Both the position numbers and the translations under genes were made by a program. 64,000 nucleotides of DNA from Massilia norwichensis. GTDB taxonomy: Bacteria > Pseudomonadota > Gammaproteobacteria > Burkholderiales > Burkholderiaceae_D. Below the pieces are notes generated by a model. The model ran no database searches. It was not told the DNA's origin and saw only the letters and a list, made by a program, of their open reading frames with translations. Every line of letters starts with the position of its first letter. Positions within the stretch are counted from its first letter, which is position 1. The DNA lies in contig NZ_JANUGX010000037.1 of assembly GCF_024753245.1 (NCBI RefSeq), forward strand, positions 1 to 64,000. Direction: 5' to 3'. Positions 8,621-18,175 of the stretch are shown here, piece after piece.

Positions 8621-9964
8621 ATGCGCAACGCCCGCGAATTCAACTTCGACGGCCTGGTAGGGCCTTCGCACAACTACGCCGGCCTCTCGTTCGGCAACGT
8701 CGCTTCCTTCAACAACGTGAAGAGCGCGTCGAACCCAAGGCAAGCCGCCCTGCAGGGCCTGGCCAAGATGCGCGAGCTGGCCGCGCGCGGCTTCGCCCAG
8801 GCCGTGCTGCCGCCGCAGGCGCGTCCGAACTTCCGCCTGCTGCGCCGTCTCGGCTTCAGCGGCACGGACGCCGACGTGCTGGCCCGGGCTTATCGCGAAG
8901 CGCCGGTGATCCTGGCCTGCGCCTGGTCGGCCTCGCCGATGTGGACCGCGAACGCCGCCACCGTCAGCCCCTCCGCCGACACCGCGGACGGCCGCGTGCA
9001 CTTCACCGCCGCCAACCTGAACAACAAGCTGCACCGCGCCGAGGAGCACATCCAGTCGACCCGCACGCTGCGCGCCCTGTTCGCGAACAGCGACCGCTTC
9101 GTGGTGCACGAGCCGCTGCCCTCGACTCCGGCGTTCGGCGACGAAGGCGCGGCCAATCACACGCGCTTTGCCAGCGCCCACGGTGCGGCCGGCGTCGAGT
9201 TCTTCGTCTACGGGAAGGTCGAGTTCGACCCGTCGGCCCCGGCCCCGAAAAAATACCCGGCACGCCAGACCCTGGAAGCCTCGCAAGCCATCGCCCGCCT
9301 GCACGGCCTGGACGGCGCGCGCACCGTGTTCGCCTCGCAGAACCCGGACGTGATCGATCAGGGCGTGTTCCACAACGACGTGATCGCGGTCGGCAACGGC
9401 AACGTGCTGTTCTACCACGAGCAGGCCTTCGCCGATGAAGCGTCGACCCTGGATGCGCTGCGCCGCGCGATGGCCGGCGTCGGCACCGACCTGCAGGCGG
9501 TGCGCGTCGATACCGGCATGGTGCCGGTCGCGGATGCGGTGGCGAGCTACCTGTTCAACAGCCAGCTGCTGTCCAGGCCGGATGGCGGCATGGCGCTGGT
9601 GGTGCCGCACGAATGCCGCGAGAACGCCGCGGTGTCGCGCTACCTGGCGGCGCTGGTGAGCTCGGGCGGTCCGATCGACGAATTGATCGAATTCGACCTG
9701 CGCCAGAGCATGCGCAACGGCGGCGGTCCTGCCTGCCTGCGTCTGCGCGTGGCCCTGACCGACGATGAAGCGGCCGCCATGCACCAGGGCGTGATCATGA
9801 CCGAAGACCTGTACGCGAAACTGGTGCCCTGGGTCGAGCGCCACTACCGCGACCACGTCGAGCCGAAGGACCTGGCCGACCCGCAACTGGCGATCGAATG
9901 CGCCGCCGCGCTGGAAGAGCTGGAACGCCTGCTCGGCCTGCCTGGCCTGTACGACTTGAGTTAA
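8621..9964 (+). CDS. astB: N-succinylarginine dihydrolase
   Basis: This 447-residue enzyme hydrolyses N2-succinylarginine to N2-succinylornithine, releasing two ammonia and CO2. It belongs to the amidinotransferase-like (GME) superfamily. The family opening is clear (FDGLVGPSHNYAGLSFGN), and the catalytic cysteine is most likely in GGGPACLRLRVAL near the C-terminus. It begins 16 bases after astD. The downstream gap of 195 bases before gdhB is the longest break in the operon. Confidence 0.96.
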   Translation: MRNAREFNFDGLVGPSHNYAGLSFGNVASFNNVKSASNPRQAALQGLAKMRELAARGFAQAVLPPQARPNFRLLRRLGFSGTDADVLARAYREAPVILACAWSASPMWTANAATVSPSADTADGRVHFTAANLNNKLHRAEEHIQSTRTLRALFANSDRFVVHEPLPSTPAFGDEGAANHTRFASAHGAAGVEFFVYGKVEFDPSAPAPKKYPARQTLEASQAIARLHGLDGARTVFASQNPDVIDQGVFHNDVIAVGNGNVLFYHEQAFADEASTLDALRRAMAGVGTDLQAVRVDTGMVPVADAVASYLFNSQLLSRPDGGMALVVPHECRENAAVSRYLAALVSSGGPIDELIEFDLRQSMRNGGGPACLRLRVALTDDEAAAMHQGVIMTEDLYAKLVPWVERHYRDHVEPKDLADPQLAIECAAALEELERLLGLPGLYDLS

Positions 9965-10071
9965 CAATACGCCCCGAAGGTGTTGCCGCACGGATACTAA
10001 ACACGCCCGCATCGCCGATGCAGCATGTTCTAATAGCGGATCAGCTTTCGGGATAAGGAAGCACTGAATCT

Positions 10072-10135
10072 GGACGGGACAACCCCGTCCGCATAAGCCG
10101 GAGGACGCGCGGCCACAAGCCGCAGCGGACCCGGC
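10072..10135 (+). promoter_or_regulatory. Structured leader upstream of gdhB
   Basis: The 195-base gap between astB and gdhB can fold into several GC-rich helices. These are GGACGGG/CCCGTCC (10072-10078 with 10084-10090), GCGGC/GCCGC (10109-10113 with 10119-10123), an enclosing GTCCGC/GCGGAC (10087-10092 with 10125-10130) and GCCGG/CCGGC (10097-10101 with 10131-10135). Some of these exclude each other. There is no T-run, so it is not a classical terminator. It may be an RNA leader, an internal processing or attenuation site, or chance folding in GC-rich DNA. No known riboswitch consensus was recognised. Confidence 0.35.
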
Positions 10136-10159
10136 ACAACCATCGCTCTGGAGAAGCAA

Positions 10160-13100
10160 ATGAACAAAGACATGCCTCAGGACCTGCGCACCCGCACGCT
10201 GGCTCTGGTCAACGAAAACAAGCCGACTGAACAGGTCGGCGCCCTGATCGGCGCCTGGCTCGGTTCCCTCGACGACGAGGACCTGGCCGGCGTTTCGCCC
10301 GACAGCCTGGCGACGATTCTGCAGGAAGGTTTTGCCCAGGTCGCGCAGCGTAGCGCGCCGGGCTGCCAGATCGCGCAGATGCGCTACACCGACGGCCGCT
10401 GCGGCATGTCGACCGCTCTCCTGATCCTCAACGAGGACATGCCTTACCTGGTCGATTCCTTCGTGATGGCGCTGCGCCGCCAGCGCGTGGTCGCCTCGGG
10501 CGTGATGAACGCCGTGCTGCCGGTTCGCCGCGATGCGAACGGCGCCGTGGTCTCGGTCGGCGAAGCCGGCGCCCCGCTCGAATCCTACGTTCTCTGCCTG
10601 CTGGCCGAAGACCTGCCGCAGGACGAAATGAACGCGCTGGTCGAGCGCATCCAGATGGTGGCGCGCGACGCTGCCGTGGTGCACCGCGACGCCGTCGCCA
10701 TGGGCGACCGCATGAGCGCCGTGGCCGCCGACGCTGCCGCGCAGGGTACCCCGGGCGGCCAGGAAGTCGCCGCCTTCCTCGAGTGGGCCAAGAACGAAGG
10801 CTTCGAGCCCTTCGGCTACGCCTACTACTTCGTCAAGCCGGGCGTCCGCGAACTCGAACGCGACATCCCGAGCCGTATCGGCGTGCTGCAGGACACCTCG
10901 CACCCGGTCTACGCGACCAGCATCCAGAACATCCCGGGCGACTTCGAGATCCTCTCCAAGCGCGAAGAAACGCTGTCGATCGTGAAGGCCGACGTCGCCG
11001 GTACCCTGCACCGCGACCAGCCGCTCGACTTCATCGGCGTGCGCGCCACCGACGCCCAGGGCAACACCGTCGGCGAGCACTGCTTCATCGGCCTGTTCAC
11101 CCGCGCCGCCACCTCGACCCCGCTGGCGCGCCTGCCGTTCGCGCGCGGCCGCGTGGCCAAGGTGCTCGGCATCGCCGGCGTGCGCCAGGAAGGCTTCCGC
11201 GCCGAGAAATTCCTCGAGATCCTGGAATCGCTGCCGCGCACCGAAGCGCTGGAAGCCGATCCGGAATGGCTGGCCCAGGTCTGCAGCTCGGTGGTCTCGC
11301 TGTACAAGCAGCCGCGCGCGAAAGTGTTCGCCCGCCGCGACGTCTACAACCGCCACCTGAACGTCCTGATCTACCTGCCGCGCGAGCGCTACAGCGCCGC
11401 CGTGGTGGCCTCGCTGGCCCAGGCCCTGAAGGATAGCTCGGGCGCCACCGACGTGCGTACCCAGACCATGGTCGCCGACGGCCCGCTGGCCCGTGTCTAC
11501 CTGATCGCCCAGGCCGCGCGTTATCCGCTGGACCTCGAAACCGACATCCAGCAGCCGCTGCTGTCCGTGCTGGACGGCTGGCATGACCGCTACACCGTGC
11601 TGACCGAAGACGTCGCCGACGTCCCGACCCGCAACGCGCTGCGCAAACTGATGCCGACCCTGCCGGTCAACTACGTCGCCGCGACCAATCCGGAAGTCGC
11701 CTTCCGCGACCTGTGCGCACTGCTGGGCAACGGCAAGCCGAACCACGTGTCGGTGCGCATCGAGAACGACGCCACGACGGGCGCTTCGATCCGCCTGTAC
11801 TCGACCGGCAGCGTGCCTTCGCTGTCGCGCATCCTGCCGGCCCTGCAGAACGCCGGTGTGGCGATCGACCGCGAGCAAGCCTTCGCCATCACCACCAACG
11901 ACGGCACCCGCCACTTCGTGACCAGCCTGATCGTCGATGCCGAGAGCGCCGCCAAGCTGGCCAAGCCGGGCATCGCCGAAGTCGCCGAAGAGCTGTTCGC
12001 CGCCCTGTTCAACGATGAAGCCGAAGACGGCCGCCTGAACGGCCTGGCCATCGAAGGCGGCCTGTCGACCCGCGAAGTGCAGCTGGTCCGCGCCTACATC
12101 AGCTACTGGCGTCAGGCAGGCAGCAAGTTCTCGACCCGCTACATGGCCGAAACCCTGCGCCTGCGCGCCGGCCTGGTGCGCGAACTGGTGGAAGGCTTCA
12201 AGCTGCGCTTCGATCCGAAGCTGGGCGAAGACCAGCGCGCCCAAGGCGCCGCCAAACTGGCCGAACTGAAGGCCGGCCTGGCCAAGGTCAATCACGCCGA
12301 CACCGAAGAAATCATGGCAGCCCTGGTCGACCTGGTGATGGCGACGATGCGCACCAATTACTTCCAGAAGCCGGAGCATGTCTCCGGCGGTGACAAAATT
12401 ATTTTCAAGATCGCCACCGCCGACCTGGCGCTGGCCCCGGAACCGCGTCCGTGGCGCGAAATCTATGTGTTCTCGCGCCGCTTCGAAGGCGTGCACCTGC
12501 GCGGCGGCCCGGTCGCCCGCGGCGGCCTGCGCTGGTCGGACCGCATGGAAGACTACCGCACCGAGGTGCTGGGCCTGGTGAAGGCGCAGATGGTCAAGAA
12601 CGCGGTCATCGTGCCGGCCGGTTCGAAGGGCGGCTTCGTGTGCAAGCAGATGCCGAAGGATGCCGCGCGTGAAGTGGTGGCGGCCGAGGGCGAAGCAGTC
12701 TACCGCCTGTTCATCGCCAGCCTGCTGGAAGTGACCGACAACCGCGTGCGCGGCGAGATCGTGCCGCCGGGCGACACCGTGCGCTACGACCAGGACGACC
12801 CGTACCTGGTGGTTGCCGCCGACAAGGGCACCGCGACCTTCTCCGACATCGCCAACAGCATCGCCGTCTCGCGCGGCTTCTGGCTGGGCGACGCCTTCGC
12901 CTCGGGCGGCTCGAACGGCTACGACCACAAGAAGATGGGCATCACCGCGAAGGGCGCCTTCGAAGCCGTCAAGCGCCACTTCTACGAAATGGGCCACGAC
13001 ATGGCCACCACCCCGATCACCATGGTCGGCGTGGGCGACATGTCGGGCGACGTGTTCGGCAACGGCGTGCTGCTGTCGCGCCAGCTGAAAGTGCTGGCCG

Positions 13101-14875
13101 CCTTCGACCACCGCCATATCTTCCTGGACCCGAACCCGGAAGTCATCGTCTCGTTCAAGGAGCGCCAGCGCATGTTCGCGCTGCCGCGTTCGTCCTGGGA
13201 AGACTACGACAAGAGCCTGATCTCGGAAGGCGGCGGCGTGTTCCCACGCTCGGCCCGTCACATCGAGCTGACCCCGCAGGTGCGCGAGGCGCTGGCCATC
13301 GAAGAGACCTCGCTGACCCCGGAAGAGCTGATGCACCGCATCCTGCTGGCCCCGGTCGACCTGTTCTACAACGGCGGTATCGGCACCTACATCAAGGCCT
13401 CGACCGAGACCCACGCCCAGGTGAAGGACCGCGCCAACGACAACATCCGCGTCAACGGCAATGAACTGCGCTGCAAGGTCGTGGCCGAAGGCGGCAACCT
13501 GGGCGCGACCCAGGCCGGCCGTATCGAGTTCGCGCTGAGCGGCGGCCGCATCTTCACCGATGCGATCGACAACTCGGCCGGCGTGGACTGCTCGGACCAC
13601 GAAGTCAACATCAAGATCTGGCTGGACACCGAAGTCAACGCGGGCGAGCTGTCGGAAGAAGACCGCAACCGCGTGCTGAACGAAATGACCGGCGCCGTGG
13701 AAAACCTGGTCCTGCGCGACAACACCCTGCAGACCCACCTGCTGGTGCGCGAAGCCCAGGCCCAGAGCAACAGCGCGGTGGTCGACGGTTATGCCGCCCT
13801 GATCGCCAGCCTGGAAGCCGAAGGTGCCGTTTCGCGCGAACTGGAGCAACTGCCGTCCGAGACCGAGCTGAGCCGCCGCAAGGCACTCGGCCTGGGCCTG
13901 ACCACGCCGGAACTGGCGGTGGTCATCGCCAACGTCAAGAACCGCTTCAAGCGCATCCTGGCAGCGCTGCCGCTGACCGAGCTGCCGTGGGCCGAGACCA
14001 TGCTGCGTCCGTACTTCCCGGAACAGCTGGTCGCCACCCGCAAGCCGCTGGATCACCCGCTGGCCAACGCCATCCTGGCGACCGTGCTGGCGAACGAATC
14101 GGTGAACCGCTGCGGTCCGCTGATGCTGCGCGACCTGGCCCAGGAACACCGCATCGACGATGCGGAAGTCGTGAAAGCCTGGGGCCAGGCCTGGGCCGCG
14201 CTGCACCTGGCGCCGGTATTCGAGGCGCTCGACGCCGACGCCCTGAAGGTGCCGCGCGACGTCTCGCAGACGGTCGATGCGCGTACCCGCACGATGCTGC
14301 GCACCGTGATCGAAGGCGTGCTGTCGCTGCCGGCGGAGCAGGCCGGCGCGGGCGGCATGACCGAGCTGTCGAGCCTGTTCTCGCAGCCGGAACAGCTGCG
14401 CAACCTGAACCCGACCAAGTCGGATGCCGATGGCCACGCCGGCCTGTCGCCGTCCTTCGCCCAGGCATGGAAGGCCGTCGACACCGTCGAGTCGCTGGCA
14501 GCCTTCCTGTTCGCCGCGGTCTCGGTGCAGCGTCCGAGCGGTATGTCGCTGGCTGAGTTCCTGCAGGTCGGCATGGCACTGCGCGCCGCTTCCGGCATCG
14601 ACACGCTGGAGCGCGGCCTGAAGCTGCCGGCCACCAGCAAGTCGCAGGAACAGCTGCGCAACTACGCGATGCAGGCCCTGCGCCGCACCCAGCAGCGCCT
14701 GCTGCTGACCGTGCTGGCGCGGACCAAGCAGACCGGCGACATGCAGGCCGCGGTGCAGGAAACCACCAGCGCCATGGGCCTGACGGGCTTCGCCCAGCCG
14801 ACCGACCTCGAACAGGCGATGCTGAACGTCTGGTCGCTGTCGGAAGGTTCGAGCCCGGAACGCCTGGCGGCCTAA
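10160..14875 (+). CDS. gdhB: NAD-specific glutamate dehydrogenase, large (GDH-1600 class)
   Basis: This 1571-residue catabolic enzyme deaminates glutamate to 2-oxoglutarate with NAD. Its size and order match the large bacterial class typified by P. aeruginosa GdhB, with a long N-terminal regulatory part containing ACT-like regions (about 1-700) followed by the catalytic core. The core includes GGLRWSDRMEDYRTEVLGL and KNAVIVPAGSKGGFV. It lies between astB and astE, so the glutamate made by the AST pathway is fed straight to the TCA cycle. A clear GGAGAAG precedes the ATG. In P. aeruginosa gdhB is also controlled by ArgR, and the same link is inferred here. Confidence 0.96.
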   Translation: MNKDMPQDLRTRTLALVNENKPTEQVGALIGAWLGSLDDEDLAGVSPDSLATILQEGFAQVAQRSAPGCQIAQMRYTDGRCGMSTALLILNEDMPYLVDSFVMALRRQRVVASGVMNAVLPVRRDANGAVVSVGEAGAPLESYVLCLLAEDLPQDEMNALVERIQMVARDAAVVHRDAVAMGDRMSAVAADAAAQGTPGGQEVAAFLEWAKNEGFEPFGYAYYFVKPGVRELERDIPSRIGVLQDTSHPVYATSIQNIPGDFEILSKREETLSIVKADVAGTLHRDQPLDFIGVRATDAQGNTVGEHCFIGLFTRAATSTPLARLPFARGRVAKVLGIAGVRQEGFRAEKFLEILESLPRTEALEADPEWLAQVCSSVVSLYKQPRAKVFARRDVYNRHLNVLIYLPRERYSAAVVASLAQALKDSSGATDVRTQTMVADGPLARVYLIAQAARYPLDLETDIQQPLLSVLDGWHDRYTVLTEDVADVPTRNALRKLMPTLPVNYVAATNPEVAFRDLCALLGNGKPNHVSVRIENDATTGASIRLYSTGSVPSLSRILPALQNAGVAIDREQAFAITTNDGTRHFVTSLIVDAESAAKLAKPGIAEVAEELFAALFNDEAEDGRLNGLAIEGGLSTREVQLVRAYISYWRQAGSKFSTRYMAETLRLRAGLVRELVEGFKLRFDPKLGEDQRAQGAAKLAELKAGLAKVNHADTEEIMAALVDLVMATMRTNYFQKPEHVSGGDKIIFKIATADLALAPEPRPWREIYVFSRRFEGVHLRGGPVARGGLRWSDRMEDYRTEVLGLVKAQMVKNAVIVPAGSKGGFVCKQMPKDAAREVVAAEGEAVYRLFIASLLEVTDNRVRGEIVPPGDTVRYDQDDPYLVVAADKGTATFSDIANSIAVSRGFWLGDAFASGGSNGYDHKKMGITAKGAFEAVKRHFYEMGHDMATTPITMVGVGDMSGDVFGNGVLLSRQLKVLAAFDHRHIFLDPNPEVIVSFKERQRMFALPRSSWEDYDKSLISEGGGVFPRSARHIELTPQVREALAIEETSLTPEELMHRILLAPVDLFYNGGIGTYIKASTETHAQVKDRANDNIRVNGNELRCKVVAEGGNLGATQAGRIEFALSGGRIFTDAIDNSAGVDCSDHEVNIKIWLDTEVNAGELSEEDRNRVLNEMTGAVENLVLRDNTLQTHLLVREAQAQSNSAVVDGYAALIASLEAEGAVSRELEQLPSETELSRRKALGLGLTTPELAVVIANVKNRFKRILAALPLTELPWAETMLRPYFPEQLVATRKPLDHPLANAILATVLANESVNRCGPLMLRDLAQEHRIDDAEVVKAWGQAWAALHLAPVFEALDADALKVPRDVSQTVDARTRTMLRTVIEGVLSLPAEQAGAGGMTELSSLFSQPEQLRNLNPTKSDADGHAGLSPSFAQAWKAVDTVESLAAFLFAAVSVQRPSGMSLAEFLQVGMALRAASGIDTLERGLKLPATSKSQEQLRNYAMQALRRTQQRLLLTVLARTKQTGDMQAAVQETTSAMGLTGFAQPTDLEQAMLNVWSLSEGSSPERLAA

Positions 14876-14879
14876 GGCG

Positions 14880-15878
14880 ATGAGCGACGCTTCGTTCGAA
14901 GCACTGCCGGAATCGGTACGGGCCCTGGCCCAGGCCGATTTCGGTCAGGTGGCCGATCTGTTCCGCGCCGCCGGCTTCACGGTCGGCCTGCCCGCCAGGG
15001 GCGTGCTGACCGTGAAGAGCGCGCAGGCTGACACCGGGCGCGCAAGCGTGCTGCTGTCGGTGGGCGTGCACGGCGACGAGACCGGGCCGATCGAGATGGT
15101 GGCGCACGCGGTCGATGCGCTGTCGCGTGCGCCGCACGAGCTGCAGGTGGACCTGATGCTGTGCGTCGGGAACATCGATGCGATCGCCGCCGGCAAGCGT
15201 TTCATCGACGCCGACCTGAATCGCATGTTCCGCCTCGATCGTGGCGACCTGGCCGGCACCTTCGAGGCCGGCCGGGCGGATACGCTGATCCAGGCGACAC
15301 GCGATTTCTTCGACGGCGCCGGTCCGCAGCGCTGGCACCTCGACCTGCACACGGCGATCCGCGCTTCGCGCTATCCGAAGTTCGCGATCGTGCCGGAGCT
15401 GATTCCCGATGCGCCGCGCACCCGGCTGATCGAATGGCTGGGGCAGGGCGGCATCGAAGCCGTCATCATGAACCCGAAGTCGGCCGGTACCTATTCGTAC
15501 TGGACCGCCGAACGCCATGGCGCCGCCGGCACCACGGTGGAGCTGGGCCGCATCGGCACGCTGGGGCAGAACGATTTGTCGCAGTTCGCGGCGATGAGCG
15601 CTGCGCTGCATGCGCTGCTGCGTGGCCTGCCGGCGCCGGAAGGGAAGGCGCCGCTGGTGTTCAACACGGCGCAGTCGATCATGAAGCTGTCCGATGGTTT
15701 CAGGATGAGCTTCGGCCGCGACACCGAGAACTTCACGCCTCTCAAGAAGGGCGAGACGATCGCCACCGACGGCGATACCGTCTACACCGTCCAGCATGAC
15801 GAGGAATTCGTCGTGTTTCCCAATCCGGACGTGCGTGTGGGTCTGCGCGCCGGGATCATGGTCGTTCGGGCACAATAA
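14880..15878 (+). CDS. astE: Succinylglutamate desuccinylase
   Basis: This 332-residue zinc carboxypeptidase-like enzyme hydrolyses N-succinylglutamate to glutamate and succinate, the last AST step. The zinc site HxxE is in VGVHGDETGP, the third ligand histidine is in HLDLHTAIRASRYPKF, and the catalytic glutamate is in TTVELGRIG. The gene starts four bases after gdhB, so the two are surely co-transcribed. It ends the operon, and a GC-rich inverted repeat follows. Confidence 0.95.
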   Translation: MSDASFEALPESVRALAQADFGQVADLFRAAGFTVGLPARGVLTVKSAQADTGRASVLLSVGVHGDETGPIEMVAHAVDALSRAPHELQVDLMLCVGNIDAIAAGKRFIDADLNRMFRLDRGDLAGTFEAGRADTLIQATRDFFDGAGPQRWHLDLHTAIRASRYPKFAIVPELIPDAPRTRLIEWLGQGGIEAVIMNPKSAGTYSYWTAERHGAAGTTVELGRIGTLGQNDLSQFAAMSAALHALLRGLPAPEGKAPLVFNTAQSIMKLSDGFRMSFGRDTENFTPLKKGETIATDGDTVYTVQHDEEFVVFPNPDVRVGLRAGIMVVRAQ

Positions 15879-15885
15879 TCGTGAC

Positions 15886-15947
15886 GTGGGCACGGGGTGC
15901 CCACCCTACCGGTACAACATATCGTAGGGTGGGCACCCCGTGCCCAC
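15886..15947. repeat. Inverted repeat of the GTGGGCAC family, copy 1
   Basis: Two perfect 24-base arms (15886-15909 and 15924-15947) surround a 14-base loop. The arms contain gtgggcacggggtgcccacc, which is itself nearly palindromic. The element lies between astE and the next gene and could stop transcription or stabilise the 3' end, although there is no T-run. The same repeat recurs at 18088 and 57141 in this window. Confidence 0.8.
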
Positions 15948-15973
15948 CACATTTACCGAACGGGAGTTTTACC

Positions 15974-17089
15974 ATGAGCATGCTGTTTTCTCCGATCAAG
16001 CTAGGGCCACTCGAGTTGCCCAACCGGATCGCCATCGCCCCGATGTGCCAATACTCGGCCGAGGCAGGCCACGCCACCGACTGGCACATGATCCACCTCG
16101 GCCACCTCGCCCTGTCCGGCGCCGGCCTCCTGATCATCGAAGCCACCGCCGTCACCGAGGATGGGCGCATCTCGCCCGACGACCTGGGCCTGTGGTCCGA
16201 CGAGCACGCGGCCTCGCTCGAGCCGGTCATCAATGCCATGCGCAAGCACTCGCCGATCAAGATCGCCATCCAGCTGGGACACGCCGGCCGCAAGGCGTCG
16301 AGCGAAGTGCCGTGGCAGGGCGGCGCCAACATCCCGCCCGACCACCAGCGCGGCTGGCAAACCGTCGCGCCGTCGCCGCTGCCGCATGCGGAGGGCGAAA
16401 CCGTGCCGCTGGCGCTCGATGCCGAGGGTCTGCAGCGCGTCAAGGAAGGCTTCGTGGCCGCCGCGCGCCGTGCCGATGCGCTGGGCCTGGACGCGATCGA
16501 GATCCACGGCGCCCACGGCTACCTGTTGCACCAGTTCCTGTCGCCGCTGTCCAACCAGCGCACCGACGATTACGGCGGCTCGCTCGAGAACCGCATGCGC
16601 TTTCCGCTCGAGGTGTTCGAGGCGATCCGCGCCGAGGTGGCGCCGGAGATGGTGGTCGGCATGCGTATCTCGGCCACCGACTGGGTCGAGGGCGGCTGGG
16701 ACCTGGAGCAAAGCCAGGTGCTCACCGCCGAGCTGGAAAAGCGCGGCTGCCAGTTCATCCACGTCTCGAGCGGCGGGCTGTCGCCGAAGCAGAAGATCCC
16801 GGTCGGCCCCGGCTACCAGATCGAGTTCGCGGCGCGGATCAAGCAGCAGACCGGCATGCCGGTCATCGGCGTCGGCCTGATCACGGAAGCCAAGCAGGCC
16901 GAGACCATCATCCAGACCGGCCAGGCCGACATGGTGGCGCTGGCGCGCGCGATGCTGTACGACCCGCGCTGGCCCTGGCATGCGGCGGCCGAACTGGGCG
17001 CCAGCGTCAGCGCGCCGCCGCAGTACTGGCGCTCGCAGCCGCACGAGTTCAAGAACCTGTTCGGCGATACGCGGCTGGGGCAGCGGTAA
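15974..17089 (+). CDS. Old yellow enzyme family NAD(P)H:flavin oxidoreductase (YqjM-like)
   Basis: This 371-residue FMN-dependent ene-reductase has a TIM-barrel fold. Members reduce activated C=C bonds of enones, nitro compounds and nitrate esters with NADPH. The family landmarks are IAIAPMCQYSAEAG, the substrate-binding histidines in EIHGAHGYLLHQFLSP and the phosphate-binding region near VGLITEA. I chose the ATG at 15974, which has CGGGAG seven bases upstream. The open frame extends further up only because the repeat has no stop. The natural substrate is unknown. A second family member is encoded at 21847-22947. Confidence 0.92.
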   Translation: MSMLFSPIKLGPLELPNRIAIAPMCQYSAEAGHATDWHMIHLGHLALSGAGLLIIEATAVTEDGRISPDDLGLWSDEHAASLEPVINAMRKHSPIKIAIQLGHAGRKASSEVPWQGGANIPPDHQRGWQTVAPSPLPHAEGETVPLALDAEGLQRVKEGFVAAARRADALGLDAIEIHGAHGYLLHQFLSPLSNQRTDDYGGSLENRMRFPLEVFEAIRAEVAPEMVVGMRISATDWVEGGWDLEQSQVLTAELEKRGCQFIHVSSGGLSPKQKIPVGPGYQIEFAARIKQQTGMPVIGVGLITEAKQAETIIQTGQADMVALARAMLYDPRWPWHAAAELGASVSAPPQYWRSQPHEFKNLFGDTRLGQR

Positions 17090-17214
17090 GCAGCGTACTG
17101 GTCAGGCATACGCGCCGTTCGTTCCGCATTTCCTGCAGTTTGTCGCAAGACGCGGGATGGCGGGCGCCTCGCTTGTTAGAGTGAATCATCTCAAAACAGG
17201 AAAGGTCACCAACC

Positions 17215-18078
17215 ATGCGTACCCTGATCGCCATCGCCTGCCTCGCCGCCCTCGGCGGCTGTGCCATCGTCGTCGCTCCCGGCGCCGATGGGGACTACCA
17301 GGTCCGGACCCCGTTCAACAATAGCGTGGTCGACGGCGACGGCATCGCCGGGCGCGACCAGCGCATGATCGGCACCGTGAATGGCCTGGACGTCAACGGT
17401 TCCATCGTCGTCGACGTGCGCGTCGGCCCGGCCACCTCGCTGGTGGTGGAAGCCGACAGCAACCTGCTGCCGCTGGTGCGCACCGACGTGCGCGGCGACA
17501 TCCTCAATATCTATACCGACCGCTCCTACCGCAGCCGCAATCCGGTGCGCGTGATTTACACGGTGCCGCGCCTGACCGACCTGCGCCAGAACGGCTCCGG
17601 CCGCATCGCGGTGGACGGCCTGGCGGGTGCGCCGCTGACCCTGCGCCGCAACGGTTCGGGCAGCGTGGCCCTGTCCGGCCGGATGGCAAGCCTGGAAGCC
17701 GAGAACAACGGTTCCGGCAGCGTCGACGCCGCCCGCCTGGAAAGCGCCAGCGCCAAACTGGCCATGACCGGCTCCGGCCGCATGGAGGTCGGCCAGGTGC
17801 GCGGCGACTACGCGATCGTCAGCCTGAGCGGCTCGGGCCAGCTGCGCGTCGGCGGGGCGGTGCGCTCGCTGACGGCGCGTGCGAACGGTTCCGGCCATCT
17901 CGACTTGAGCAGGCTGACCAGCGACCAGGCCGACCTCTCGTCATCGGGCTCGGGCGGCATCACGGCCAATGTGCAGCAATCCTTGATTGCGCAGAACGGC
18001 GGCTCGGGCGGCATCCGCGTGTACGGCAACCCGGGGCAGCGCTCGGTGAGCGGCAACCACGTGCAAATGTTGAATTGA
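17215..18078 (+). CDS. Lipoprotein with head GIN (DUF2807) domain
   Basis: This 287-residue protein has a lipoprotein signal (lipobox LGGC, Cys about residue 16). The rest is a DUF2807-type beta-helix, in which a short xGSG turn recurs about every 20 residues (QNGSGRIAV, RNGSGSVAL, NNGSGSVDA, MTGSGRMEV, ANGSGHLDL and so on). Such proteins are probably attached to the outer membrane and are of unknown, possibly adhesive, function. It stands alone between the old yellow enzyme and a copy of the GTGGGCAC repeat. The domain call is good and the role is open. Confidence 0.85.
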   Translation: MRTLIAIACLAALGGCAIVVAPGADGDYQVRTPFNNSVVDGDGIAGRDQRMIGTVNGLDVNGSIVVDVRVGPATSLVVEADSNLLPLVRTDVRGDILNIYTDRSYRSRNPVRVIYTVPRLTDLRQNGSGRIAVDGLAGAPLTLRRNGSGSVALSGRMASLEAENNGSGSVDAARLESASAKLAMTGSGRMEVGQVRGDYAIVSLSGSGQLRVGGAVRSLTARANGSGHLDLSRLTSDQADLSSSGSGGITANVQQSLIAQNGGSGGIRVYGNPGQRSVSGNHVQMLN

Positions 18079-18087
18079 TGTGAGAGC

Positions 18088-18151
18088 GTGGGCACGGGGT
18101 GCCCACCCTACGGATGCATCCGATAACGTAGGGTGGGCACCCAGTGCCCAC
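18088..18151. repeat. Inverted repeat of the GTGGGCAC family, copy 2
   Basis: Arms of 24 bases at 18088-18111 and 18128-18151 pair with one mismatch across a 16-base loop. The element sits between two converging genes, the GIN-domain lipoprotein and hmp, where it may serve both as a 3' end structure. Confidence 0.78.
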
Positions 18152-18175
18152 GCGTGATGTGACAGCAGCGCCGAT

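Noticed and set aside
10072..10135. Guanidine or glutamine riboswitch before gdhB
   Set aside because: Loops and conserved bases of the known classes that I recall are not present, so it is listed only as a structured leader.
8402..14437. Open frame of 2011 codons on the minus strand opposite astD, astB and gdhB
   Set aside because: It lies opposite well-supported genes. Long antisense frames are common in high-GC DNA. The translation is rich in Arg, His, Gln and Ala with no domain.
15881..15973. N-terminal extension of the first old yellow enzyme
   Set aside because: The extra 31 codons come from the repeat element and have no homology. The ATG at 15974 has a good ribosome site.
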